This document shows, in pieces, positions 56,064 through 64,000 of a stretch of DNA of 64,000 bases; the first letter of the stretch is position 1, and every line of letters starts with the position of its first letter. Made by a program: the position numbers and the translations under genes. Source of the stretch: Pseudomonadota bacterium (lineage in GTDB: Bacteria > Pseudomonadota > Gammaproteobacteria > Steroidobacterales > Steroidobacteraceae); NCBI GenBank assembly GCA_018241445.1, contig JAFEDT010000009.1, forward strand, positions 101,300 to 165,299. Direction: 5' to 3'. The notes under the pieces are model-generated. The model worked only from the letters and a program-made list of their open reading frames with translations, did no database searches and was not told the origin of the DNA.

Positions 56064-57151
56064 GTGAGCGCCGGGCGCGGCACGCCCTCGGTGCTGACGC
56101 ACTTCGATCCCGCCGACCTGCTGGACGCGCTGTCCACGGGGCTGCTGATGCTGGATGCACAGTTGTGCCCCGTATACGCCAACGTCGCGGCACAGGACCT
56201 GCTCGCCTTCAGCCTCAACAGTGCGCGCGGGCGGCCGTTCACCGAACTGCTGCATGAACCGGCGCCGCTGTTGCTGCTGCTGCGGCGCGCGCTGGACAGC
56301 GGCGCGGGGCTGACCCAACGCGAACTCGCCCTGCGTCCAGCCGATGCGCCGCGCGAGGCGCGCACCGTGGACCTGACCATCTCGCCCCTGCCGGGCCTCA
56401 CCGGCAGGCACCTGCTGCTGGAGCTGGCGGACGCCACGCAGCGCCAGCGCATCTCGCGCGAGAACGACCTGCTGGCGCGGCTGGACGGCAGCCGCCTGAT
56501 GGTGCGGCAGCTGGCGCACGAGATCAAAAACCCGTTGGGGGGCCTGCGCGGCGCGGCGCAGCTGCTGGAGCGCGAACTGCCGGCACCGGCGCTGCGCGAA
56601 TACACCCAGGTGATCATCGGCGAGGCGGACCGGCTGGCCGCGCTGGTGGATTCCATGGTCGGCCCCAACAGCGCCCCGGACCGCAGCCCGCACAACATCC
56701 ACGAGGTCTGCGAGCATGTGTACCGGCTGCTGCGCGCCGAGGCTCACGCCGGCGTCGTGATCCACCGCGACTACGACCCCAGCCTTCCCGACGGCCGCTT
56801 CGACCGCAACCAGCTCATCCAGGCATTGCTGAACGTGGCGCGCAACGCGCTGCAGGCGCAGGACGAGCAGGGTCGCATCATCCTGCGCACGCGGGCGCAG
56901 ATGCACGTCAGCATCGGCTCAACACCGCACCGGCTGGTGGCCTGCGTGCAGGTCGAGGATCACGGGCCGGGCGTGCCGGAGCACCTGCGTTCCTCCATCT
57001 TCTATCCCCTGGTCACCGGCCGCGCCAACGGCACCGGCCTGGGCCTGGCGGTTGCGCAGGAACTGGTGACGCGCAACGGCGGCATCATTGAATTCGAGAG
57101 TGAAGCGGGGCGCACGGTGTTCACGCTGCTGCTGCCCCTGGGAGAGGATCC

Positions 57152-57155
<4 letters not shown>
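56064..57155 (+). CDS. glnL: Nitrogen regulation sensor kinase NtrB (GlnL)
   Basis: 363 residues from GTG 56064: a PAS domain (LLDALSTGLLMLDAQLCPVY), the H-box LAHEIKNPLGGLRGAAQLL with phospho-acceptor H152, and the ATPase boxes NVARNALQA, EDHGPGVP and GTGLGLAVAQ. It phosphorylates NtrC under nitrogen limitation, controlled by PII. The stop overlaps glnG by ATGA. Confidence 0.94.
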
Positions 57156-58561
<1,406 letters not shown>

Positions 58562-58622
58562 TCGTGCACGCCGGAACCCGGTATTGTCCTGGCCGGCTGG
58601 GCTGCAGGTGAGGGTGGGGGCG

Positions 58623-59753
58623 ATGCCGGGTTGGCGCGAACTGTGGCACATGGAGTTTCTGGGCAACGAGCTGGGCTCGTGGGTGCTGGCGGCCGTCGTC
58701 TTCCTGGTAACCTTCACCGTGCTGCCGCTGGCGGGCCGCTTCATCAGCGCCCAGCGCCGCCGCTTCGCCAAAGCCCGGCCGCAGAACCCGCACCACGCCT
58801 TCGACCTCGCCGGACAGCTGCTCACGCGCACCAACCGGTTCTTCCTGTGGGGCGTGGCCGTATGGCTGGCCTCGCGCGACCTGACCTTCCCCGCGCGGAT
58901 CGAGCGCCTCCTCACGATCACGCTGGTCACGCTGTTCTGGATGCAGATGGCGCTGTGGGCCATGGCCGCGGTGCGCTTCGCCATCGAGGTGCGCCAGCAG
59001 CGCTCCGGCGGCGCCGACACCCTGTTGAAGGGCTCGATGCAGGTCATCGTGTTTGCAACGGGCCTGCTGATCTGGGGCGTGGCGGTGTTGCTGGCACTGC
59101 AGAACCTCGGGGTGCAGATCGCGCCGCTGCTGGCGGGCCTGGGCATAGGCGGCATTGCACTGGCGCTCGCGGTCCAGACCGTGCTGGCGGACCTGCTGGC
59201 CTCGCTGTCCATCGCCCTCGATCGGCCGTTCGTCATCGGCGACATGCTGGGCGTGGACGACTGCCAGGGCAGCGTCGAGCACATCGGGGTCAAGAGCACA
59301 CGCCTGCGCAGCGTCACCGGCGAGCAGATCGTGTTCGCCAACGCCGACCTGCTCAAGGCGCGCGTGCGCAACTTCGGCCGCATGGTGGAGCGGCGCTCGC
59401 TGTTCCGCATGGCGGTGCACTACGAGACCCCGGTCAGCGCGCTGGCCGCCGTGCCGCGCACCGTGCGCGAGATCATCGAGGCCACACCCAACGCACGCTT
59501 CGACCGCTGCCACCTGCTGAGCTTCGGCGATGCGGCGCTGCTGTTTGAAGTGGTGTTCTACGTCAACGTGGCGGACTTCAAGGTGTACGCCGACGCGCAG
59601 CAGCGCATCAACCTGCGGATCCTGGAACGCCTCGGCGTGCTGGGAGTGACCTTCGCCGGCGCCGCGCCGACCACCATCCGGGTCAACGCGCCGCCTGCCG
59701 CCGCGCCGGCGGCAGCGGCATCAGCCGGCGGTCAGCAGCAGCGCCTGCTGTAA
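58623..59753 (+). CDS. MscS-family mechanosensitive channel
   Basis: 376 residues with four hydrophobic segments, then the MscS pore helix and beta domain (GLGIGGIALALAVQTVLADL, DRPFVIGDMLGVDDCQGSVEHIGVKSTRLR, EQIVFANADLL). The C-terminus is a flexible Ala/Pro tail. Medium-size MscS proteins open on hypo-osmotic shock. ATG 58623 is chosen because upstream in-frame sequence overlaps glnG. Confidence 0.9.
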   Translation: MPGWRELWHMEFLGNELGSWVLAAVVFLVTFTVLPLAGRFISAQRRRFAKARPQNPHHAFDLAGQLLTRTNRFFLWGVAVWLASRDLTFPARIERLLTITLVTLFWMQMALWAMAAVRFAIEVRQQRSGGADTLLKGSMQVIVFATGLLIWGVAVLLALQNLGVQIAPLLAGLGIGGIALALAVQTVLADLLASLSIALDRPFVIGDMLGVDDCQGSVEHIGVKSTRLRSVTGEQIVFANADLLKARVRNFGRMVERRSLFRMAVHYETPVSALAAVPRTVREIIEATPNARFDRCHLLSFGDAALLFEVVFYVNVADFKVYADAQQRINLRILERLGVLGVTFAGAAPTTIRVNAPPAAAPAAAASAGGQQQRLL

Positions 59754-59778
59754 CAGCAGGCCGTTCTGTGCGGGCGCC

Positions 59779-60783
59779 TCAGCCCGACAGGGCGCAGCCC
59801 GGGACTTCGTTGCCCGTGCGCAGGGTGCCTACCAGCTCGGTGACGTTGGCCAGGTCGTGGGTGCGCAGGTAGTCGCAGATGCCGTTGTTGATGACCTTGC
59901 ACACCATCGGGTTGTAGAACAGAGCCGTACCCACCCCCACCGCGGTGGCGCCCGCGATCAGGAACTCCAGCGCATCGGCTGGAGTCGTGATGCCGCCCTG
60001 GCCGATGATGGGGATTCCGTGCGGGCCGGCCACTTCGTAGACCTGGCGCACCTTCAGCAGTGCGATCGGCTTGATCGCCGGACCCGACAGCCCGCCCTGG
60101 ACGTTGCCCAGACCCGCGCGGCGGGTGCGCACGTCGATCGCCATGCCCATCAGGGTATTGATCACCGCCAGCGCGTCGCTGCCCGCCTCGATGCAGCGGC
60201 GTGCATTCTCGGCGATGTCGGTCTGGTTGGGCGACAGCTTGGTGATCAGCGGCTTGCGGGTGACCCGCCGGCAGGCCGCCACCACCTGCGCCGACATGTC
60301 GGGGTAGTTGCCGAAGGCGACGCCGCCCTCCTTCACGTTGGGACAGGAGATGTTGATCTCGATCGCGTCGATGGGCGAGTCGTCGAAGCGCCGCGTCACC
60401 TCGACATACTCCTCGATGGTGGAGCCCGAAACATTGGCGATGAAGCGGGTCTCGGAGAAGTCGAGCTGGGGCAGGATGTGCCGCACCACGTGATCGACCC
60501 CGGGATTCTGCAGGCCGATGGCGTTGAGCATGCCGCCGGGCGTCTCGCACACCCGGTGCGCCGGGTTGCCCAGGCGCGCCGCGCCGGTGGTGCCCTTGAG
60601 CACCACCGCACCGGCATCGCGGTTGGAAAAGCCCTCCACCCGCGTGTATTCCTCGCCGAAACCCACGCAGCCCGACAGCAGCACGATCGGCGAGCTGAAC
60701 TGCATGCCGCAGAAGCGCTGGCCCAGCAGCGCGGCGTCCGTCGCGGCGGCGTGCGGCGGCGCCTCTGGCCTGAGGGTCGTCAT
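59779..60783 (-). CDS. Dihydroorotate dehydrogenase-like flavoprotein, class 1B
   Basis: 334 residues. FMN-binding TIM barrel with SSPIVLLSGCVGFGEE, VLKGTT, AIGLQNPGVD, the catalytic-Cys segment IEINISCPNVKEGG, TKLSPNQTDI and IIGQGGITTPADALEFLIAGATAVGVG. Class 1B PyrD oxidises dihydroorotate with an FeS/FAD partner PyrK, which is not encoded nearby. A dihydropyrimidine-dehydrogenase-like role is an alternative. Start ATG 60783 is the one with conserved downstream sequence. Confidence 0.85.
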   Translation of the reverse strand: MTTLRPEAPPHAAATDAALLGQRFCGMQFSSPIVLLSGCVGFGEEYTRVEGFSNRDAGAVVLKGTTGAARLGNPAHRVCETPGGMLNAIGLQNPGVDHVVRHILPQLDFSETRFIANVSGSTIEEYVEVTRRFDDSPIDAIEINISCPNVKEGGVAFGNYPDMSAQVVAACRRVTRKPLITKLSPNQTDIAENARRCIEAGSDALAVINTLMGMAIDVRTRRAGLGNVQGGLSGPAIKPIALLKVRQVYEVAGPHGIPIIGQGGITTPADALEFLIAGATAVGVGTALFYNPMVCKVINNGICDYLRTHDLANVTELVGTLRTGNEVPGCALSG

Positions 60784-60826
60784 GGACGCATTATCGCACA
60801 GCCCACGCCGACCACTGCCGGGAATC

Positions 60827-61282
60827 ATGTTCAACATCGTCCTGTTCCAGCCGGAGATTCCGCCCAATACCGGCAACATCATCCGCCTGTGCGCCAACAC
60901 CGGCAGCATCCTGCACCTGGTGCAGCCCCTGGGTTTCGGCCTCGGGGACCGCGAGCTGCGGCGCGCCGGGCTGGACTACACCGACCTGACGCGGGTGCAC
61001 GTATACCCCGACCTGGCGGCGTGCCAGGCCGCGCTGGGCCAGGCGCGCCTGTTCAGCATCGAGACCAGCGGCAGGCACAGCTACAGCGACTGCCACTTCC
61101 AGCCCGGGGATGCCCTGTGCTTCGGACCCGAGACCCGTGGGCTGCCGGCCGAAGTATTGTCCGATATTCCGACCGAGCGGCAGCTCTTCATCCCGATGCG
61201 GCCCGGCAACCGCAGCCTGAACCTGTCGAACGCCGTCGCACTGGTGGTGTACGAGGCGTGGCGGCAGAACGGATTCGCTTAG
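60827..61282 (+). CDS. trmL: tRNA (cytidine(34)-2'-O)-methyltransferase TrmL
   Basis: 151 residues of the SPOUT superfamily: MFNIVLFQPEIPPNTGNIIR, PLGFGLGDRELRRAGLDY, CFGPETRGLP and the knot-forming IPMRPGNRSLNLSNAVALVV. It methylates the wobble ribose of tRNA-Leu isoacceptors. Length equals E. coli TrmL. Divergent from the pyrD-like gene. Confidence 0.94.
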   Translation: MFNIVLFQPEIPPNTGNIIRLCANTGSILHLVQPLGFGLGDRELRRAGLDYTDLTRVHVYPDLAACQAALGQARLFSIETSGRHSYSDCHFQPGDALCFGPETRGLPAEVLSDIPTERQLFIPMRPGNRSLNLSNAVALVVYEAWRQNGFA

Positions 61283-61334
61283 CTCACACCGGTCCGGAGC
61301 CGTCGGGGACACACTCGTTGCTTCCTCATACAGC

Positions 61335-61362
61335 TTGACACCATGCAAGTCAGATGTATCCT
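61335..61362 (+). promoter_or_regulatory. Predicted sigma-70 promoter of a structured leader or small RNA
   Basis: TTGACA (61335-61340), 16-base spacer, TATCCT (61357-61362), giving a start near 61369. It directs transcription into the hairpin-rich segment that ends in the terminator at 61534. Confidence 0.55.
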
Positions 61363-61412
61363 GCTCGGCCCTAATTCCGCCGCGTGGGCGGAGAATCGAA
61401 CTGGAGACGAGC

Positions 61413-61460
61413 GTGATCAAAGGGCCGCTGGATCAGGCGTGTTGCTGTGAAATGAATTGA
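61413..61460 (+). CDS. Possible 15-residue Cys-Cys-Cys leader peptide
   Basis: GTG at 61413, preceded by CTGGAGAC, opens VIKGPLDQACCCEMN and stops at TGA 61458-61460. The codons TGT-TGC-TGT lie just before the first hairpin of the structured segment. The ribosome stalling at three cysteine codons could influence the downstream folding. Too short to be confirmed as coding by sequence alone. Confidence 0.4.
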   Translation: MIKGPLDQACCCEMN

Positions 61461-61533
61461 GCGCTCCAAAGGCCACTGGCTTGGAGCGCATGCTTCGAGC
61501 CGGGCGGCTTGCCCAGGCGTCGCTGACGCCTCT

Positions 61534-61568
61534 AAGCCCCTGGCGTGCCAGTGCCCCAGGGGCTTTTT
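61534..61568 (+). terminator. Intrinsic terminator before the AAA+ ATPase gene
   Basis: AAGCCCCTGG (61534-61543) pairs with CCAGGGGCTT (61556-61565), followed by TTT to 61568 inside a run of five T. Strong stem plus U-tract. Confidence 0.88.
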
Positions 61569-61585
61569 GCTGTCTGCATACCGTT

Positions 61586-62722
61586 ATGCGCGCACTCGAC
61601 ATCGATATTGAGGAACGGACCGGGATCGAGAGCGAGCCCGAGGCCGGCAGGTTTGGCCATCCGCCGGTACGAGTATCCCTGCTCGGAGAGCCTGCTGAGG
61701 TCGGCAACGTCCTGCTGGCGGCGCGAACACTGCGTGCTTTCGATCGCGGGGCCGCGCACTACCCGATCCACAGACTGATCCGTGCCGCCGCGCGCCGTCC
61801 GGTCGAGGAGCTGTTCGACGAACTCGCGCAGGGCATGGGTCTTGCCGCACAGCGGCTCGGCGAAGCCTCATTGTTGCTTGACGGCCCCGGTGTGTTGGTG
61901 AGCGCCCGCGGCCGGCGCAAGACGGACTACAGTTCGATCACCATCGCCGTCTGGGCCGACAGCACGACCAGGCTGACGTCTGTGCGCGAGCGGCTGTTCG
62001 CCGTCATCGGCGACCGGCGTCTGCAGGAGCGGACTTTCACGATCGACTGGCATTTCAAGTCAGGCCATCTCGGCCTGACCAGTGCGACGTTCGAGGAAAT
62101 CGCTGATCCGCCCCTGCTCGACGCAGCGTATCCGGCCCTGCGTGAGCCGGTGGAAGACTTCATCGCCCGCTACCTGGCGGCGCGCGAGACCGTGCTGATC
62201 CTCCAGGGCCCACCGGGAACCGGCAAGACGCGGTTCGTGCGCGCCGTGCTGGCAGCCATGTCGCAGTGCAAGGGTGACAGCGCCAAAGCCCTCTACACCG
62301 CCGATACGCGCGCCCTCGAGAGCGACGAGATCTTCGTGGAGTTCGTCACCGGCAGTCACGACGCATTCGTTATCGAAGACGCCGATCACCTGCTCAAGGC
62401 GCGGGCCGACGGCAACCTCGACCTCCATCGTTTCCTCGCCATCGCCGACGGCGTGGTTCGCGCCCAGGGCCGCAAGATCCTGTTCACAACCAACCTGCCC
62501 AACGTCGGCGACATCGACGAGGCCCTGCTACGTCCCGGCCGCTGCTTCGCGAACGTACGCCTGGGCCCGCTGGAAAAAGCGGAGATCGAACGCCTGTTGA
62601 TGCACCTGCAAGGAGCCGATCACGCCCGCGAACGCGCGCTGGCGCTGACCCTGCCGGACGGCAGGCGATCGGCCACCCTGGCGGCGGTGTATCGGGCGAT
62701 CGACCTCGCCGACGCACACTGA
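61586..62722 (+). CDS. AAA+ ATPase, BCS1-like arrangement, unknown function
   Basis: 378 residues. The N-terminal ~190 form an uncharacterised domain with beta-strand character (YSSITIAVWADSTTRLTSV). The C-terminal AAA module has Walker A GPPGTGKT (208-215), a Walker-B-like AFVIEDADHLL, sensor 1 ILFTTNLPN and an arginine finger region (RPGRCF). The late domain order recalls BCS1/phage-type AAA proteins. ATG 61586 starts after the terminator with no clear ribosome-binding site; an in-frame TTG (61457) or ATG (61490) upstream would read through the hairpins and is less likely. Convergent with the integron integrase. Confidence 0.75.
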   Translation: MRALDIDIEERTGIESEPEAGRFGHPPVRVSLLGEPAEVGNVLLAARTLRAFDRGAAHYPIHRLIRAAARRPVEELFDELAQGMGLAAQRLGEASLLLDGPGVLVSARGRRKTDYSSITIAVWADSTTRLTSVRERLFAVIGDRRLQERTFTIDWHFKSGHLGLTSATFEEIADPPLLDAAYPALREPVEDFIARYLAARETVLILQGPPGTGKTRFVRAVLAAMSQCKGDSAKALYTADTRALESDEIFVEFVTGSHDAFVIEDADHLLKARADGNLDLHRFLAIADGVVRAQGRKILFTTNLPNVGDIDEALLRPGRCFANVRLGPLEKAEIERLLMHLQGADHARERALALTLPDGRRSATLAAVYRAIDLADAH

Positions 62723-62739
62723 GCGCTCCTGCGGACGGG

Positions 62740-63762
62740 TCATTCCCGACCCGTCCGCGGTAACGGGTCACGAGCCGGCGCGATGCTTCTGTCGAGCGGA
62801 CTGCGCACTCCGCCAGCCCCTCTTGACAGCACGTGGGTGTAGATCATCGTGGTCTTGAGGTCCGCGTGCCCGAGCAACTCCTGTACCGTGCGAATGTCGT
62901 AACCATCCTCCAGAAGGTGCGTCGCGAAGCAGTGTCGAAGGGTGTGGCAACTCGCCGGGCGATCGAGTCCGGCACGGCGCACGGCTGACTGTATCGCGCG
63001 CTGAACACCCTTCTCGTGGAGATGATGCCGCACCCACCCCCCTGAATAGGGGTCACGACAAAGTTGCGTCGCGGGGAACAGGTACTGCCATCCCCATTGG
63101 GTGGCAGCACGCGGGAATTTTCGTGCATAGGCATACGGCATAGACACGCCAGGCCGGTCACGGCGCCGCTCGTCCTCGAACCAGCTGCGCAATCGGGCGA
63201 GATGACCTCGCAGTGGCGCAACCAGGGTTCCGGGCAGCATGGTGACCCGGTCCTTGCTGCCCTTGCCAGAGCGCACAATGATTTCACCACGGTCCAGCTC
63301 CAGATCCTTGACCCGCAGCCGCAGACCCTCGGTGAGCCGCAGGCCGCTGCCGTACAAGAGGCTGGCTATCAGCCACGGAGTGCCCTGCAGCTGTGCAAGC
63401 AGACCCGCCGCCTCGGTGCGCGTCAGGACCATCGGAAGGTGCTTCGGCTGCGAGGCGCGGGTGAGATTGTCGAGCCACGGCAGCTCCATCCCCAGAACGT
63501 GGCGGTACAAGAAAAGCAGCGCCTGCAACGCCTGATTCTGAGTGGACGCACTCACCTTGCGTACCGTCGCCAGATGGGACAAAAATTGCTCCACGCCGGG
63601 AGCACCGAGGTCACGGGGATGGCGACGCTTGTGAAATGCTATGAAGCGACGAATCCACTGCAGGTAGACCTGTTCGGTGCGCAGGGCAAAATGCCGCGTG
63701 CGCATTCTTTCGCGCGCCACTGCAATCAGGCCCAACTGCGTCACGCCGTGATCCTCTGACAT
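62740..63762 (-). CDS. intI: Integron integrase IntI (tyrosine recombinase)
   Basis: 340 residues. N-terminal SAM-like core-binding domain (RTRHFALRTEQVYLQWIRRFI) and catalytic domain with Arg (YGSGLRLTEGLRLRV), His/Arg (CHTLRHCFATHLLEDG), His (LLGHADLKTTMIYTHV) and the nucleophile Tyr in IYTHV. The extra segment between them (YARKFPRAATQWGWQYLFPA...RDPYSGG...RHHLHEKGVQRAI) is diagnostic of IntI and absent from XerCD. It inserts and excises cassettes at attI. Cassettes should lie to the right, beyond 63762. Confidence 0.93.
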   Translation of the reverse strand: MSEDHGVTQLGLIAVARERMRTRHFALRTEQVYLQWIRRFIAFHKRRHPRDLGAPGVEQFLSHLATVRKVSASTQNQALQALLFLYRHVLGMELPWLDNLTRASQPKHLPMVLTRTEAAGLLAQLQGTPWLIASLLYGSGLRLTEGLRLRVKDLELDRGEIIVRSGKGSKDRVTMLPGTLVAPLRGHLARLRSWFEDERRRDRPGVSMPYAYARKFPRAATQWGWQYLFPATQLCRDPYSGGWVRHHLHEKGVQRAIQSAVRRAGLDRPASCHTLRHCFATHLLEDGYDIRTVQELLGHADLKTTMIYTHVLSRGAGGVRSPLDRSIAPARDPLPRTGRE

Positions 63763-64000
63763 ATAGGCAAGATCAGTGCCCGGACATCATGGAAACAGGC
63801 TGTCGTTGGCGAGTCCAGCGCCATATCGGACGCATTTGGGGCATTTCTCCACCCCAATTCGGTCCTCTATATATTGTTAGATTGGCCGGCAAGAGCGCAG
63901 TGCCAATTCGAAGTCAACACTTCAATCTGGCGATAGTGGTGCCATTTGCCTGGATGGCAGATCGCGAAATTTATGCTACAACGAAGCCGCAACGCGCCGA
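63763..64000. other. Putative attI region and start of an integron cassette array
   Basis: No gene is seen in the 238 bases upstream of intI, where attI is normally located. GTTAGAT (63876-63882) fits the IntI cleavage motif GTTRRRY. A local A+T-rich stretch (63868-63880) could be the intI promoter or part of the site. No complete attC or cassette ORF is visible before the window ends. Confidence 0.45.

Larger units (their letters stand above)
61369..61568 (+). ncRNA. Structured ~200-nt transcript with several hairpins (leader or sRNA)
   Basis: Between a predicted promoter and an intrinsic terminator lie consecutive hairpins: GCGCTCCAA / TTGGAGCGC (about 61460-61489), AGCC-GGGC-GGCT (about 61498-61509), AGGCGTC / GACGCCT (about 61515-61531) and the terminator. 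A 15-codon ORF with three consecutive Cys codons lies before the first hairpin. The AAA+ ATPase gene begins 18 bases after the terminator. This is the layout of a transcription-attenuation leader, or an independent small RNA. No known RNA family is recognised. Confidence 0.5.

Noticed and set aside
61369..61568. tmRNA, SRP RNA or 6S RNA
   Set aside because: No tRNA-like ends, tag ORF, SRP GGAAGG-type loop or long 6S-like central bubble could be recognised.

Overview
The window is a high-GC, densely packed chromosomal segment of a gammaproteobacterium and includes the replication-origin region. The order mnmE-yidC-yidD-rnpA-rpmH (leftward) / dnaA-dnaN-recF-gyrB (rightward), two-subunit glycyl-tRNA synthetase, TrkAH and an NtrBC/glnA nitrogen locus all fit Gammaproteobacteria. 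A lineage near Xanthomonadales/Steroidobacterales is plausible but is inference from gene style only.

Layout. 1-2.8 kb is a decayed patch: an IS110-family element splits a small membrane-protein gene, followed by the 5' stumps of a flavin-reductase gene and a cupin gene. 2.6-6.2 kb holds small membrane proteins, a DUF1272 protein, a glyoxalase II and an AI-2E family transporter. 6.3-20 kb is a coherent accessory locus that looks dedicated to D-amino-acid/peptide (probably peptidoglycan-derived) catabolism. It contains an M19 dipeptidase, DgcA-type racemase, YkvI-type permease, atypical D-aminoacylase, two SxxK serine hydrolases, DgcN (DUF1611), a TonB-dependent receptor and two XRE-cupin regulators. 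Its dgcN and receptor operons share a nearly identical promoter with an 18-bp palindrome between -35 and -10. 20-36.9 kb carries uvrD, trkA-trkH, a CBS protein, a SIMPL protein, a CheD-like protein coupled to a HExxH protein, an ABC exporter with a secreted hydrolase, mnmG-pyrF-oligopeptide binding protein, and two exported proteins of unknown function.

37-48.7 kb is the origin region. DnaA-box-like sites lie between dnaA and dnaN, and a cluster of four parS-like sites lies between dnaN and recF (one of them inside recF). 48.7-61.3 kb carries an FkbM methyltransferase, plsC-glyS-glyQ, glnA with a sigma-54 promoter and NtrC sites, glnL-glnG (whose product would act on that promoter), an MscS channel, a class 1B pyrD and trmL. 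The right end has a structured transcription unit with a tiny Cys-Cys-Cys ORF and an intrinsic terminator, an AAA+ ATPase, and an integron integrase whose attI and cassette array would start in the last 240 bases and run off the window.

A family of intergenic palindromes with different but always complementary arms recurs through the core genome part (22-49 kb). No tRNA, rRNA or CRISPR array was found.
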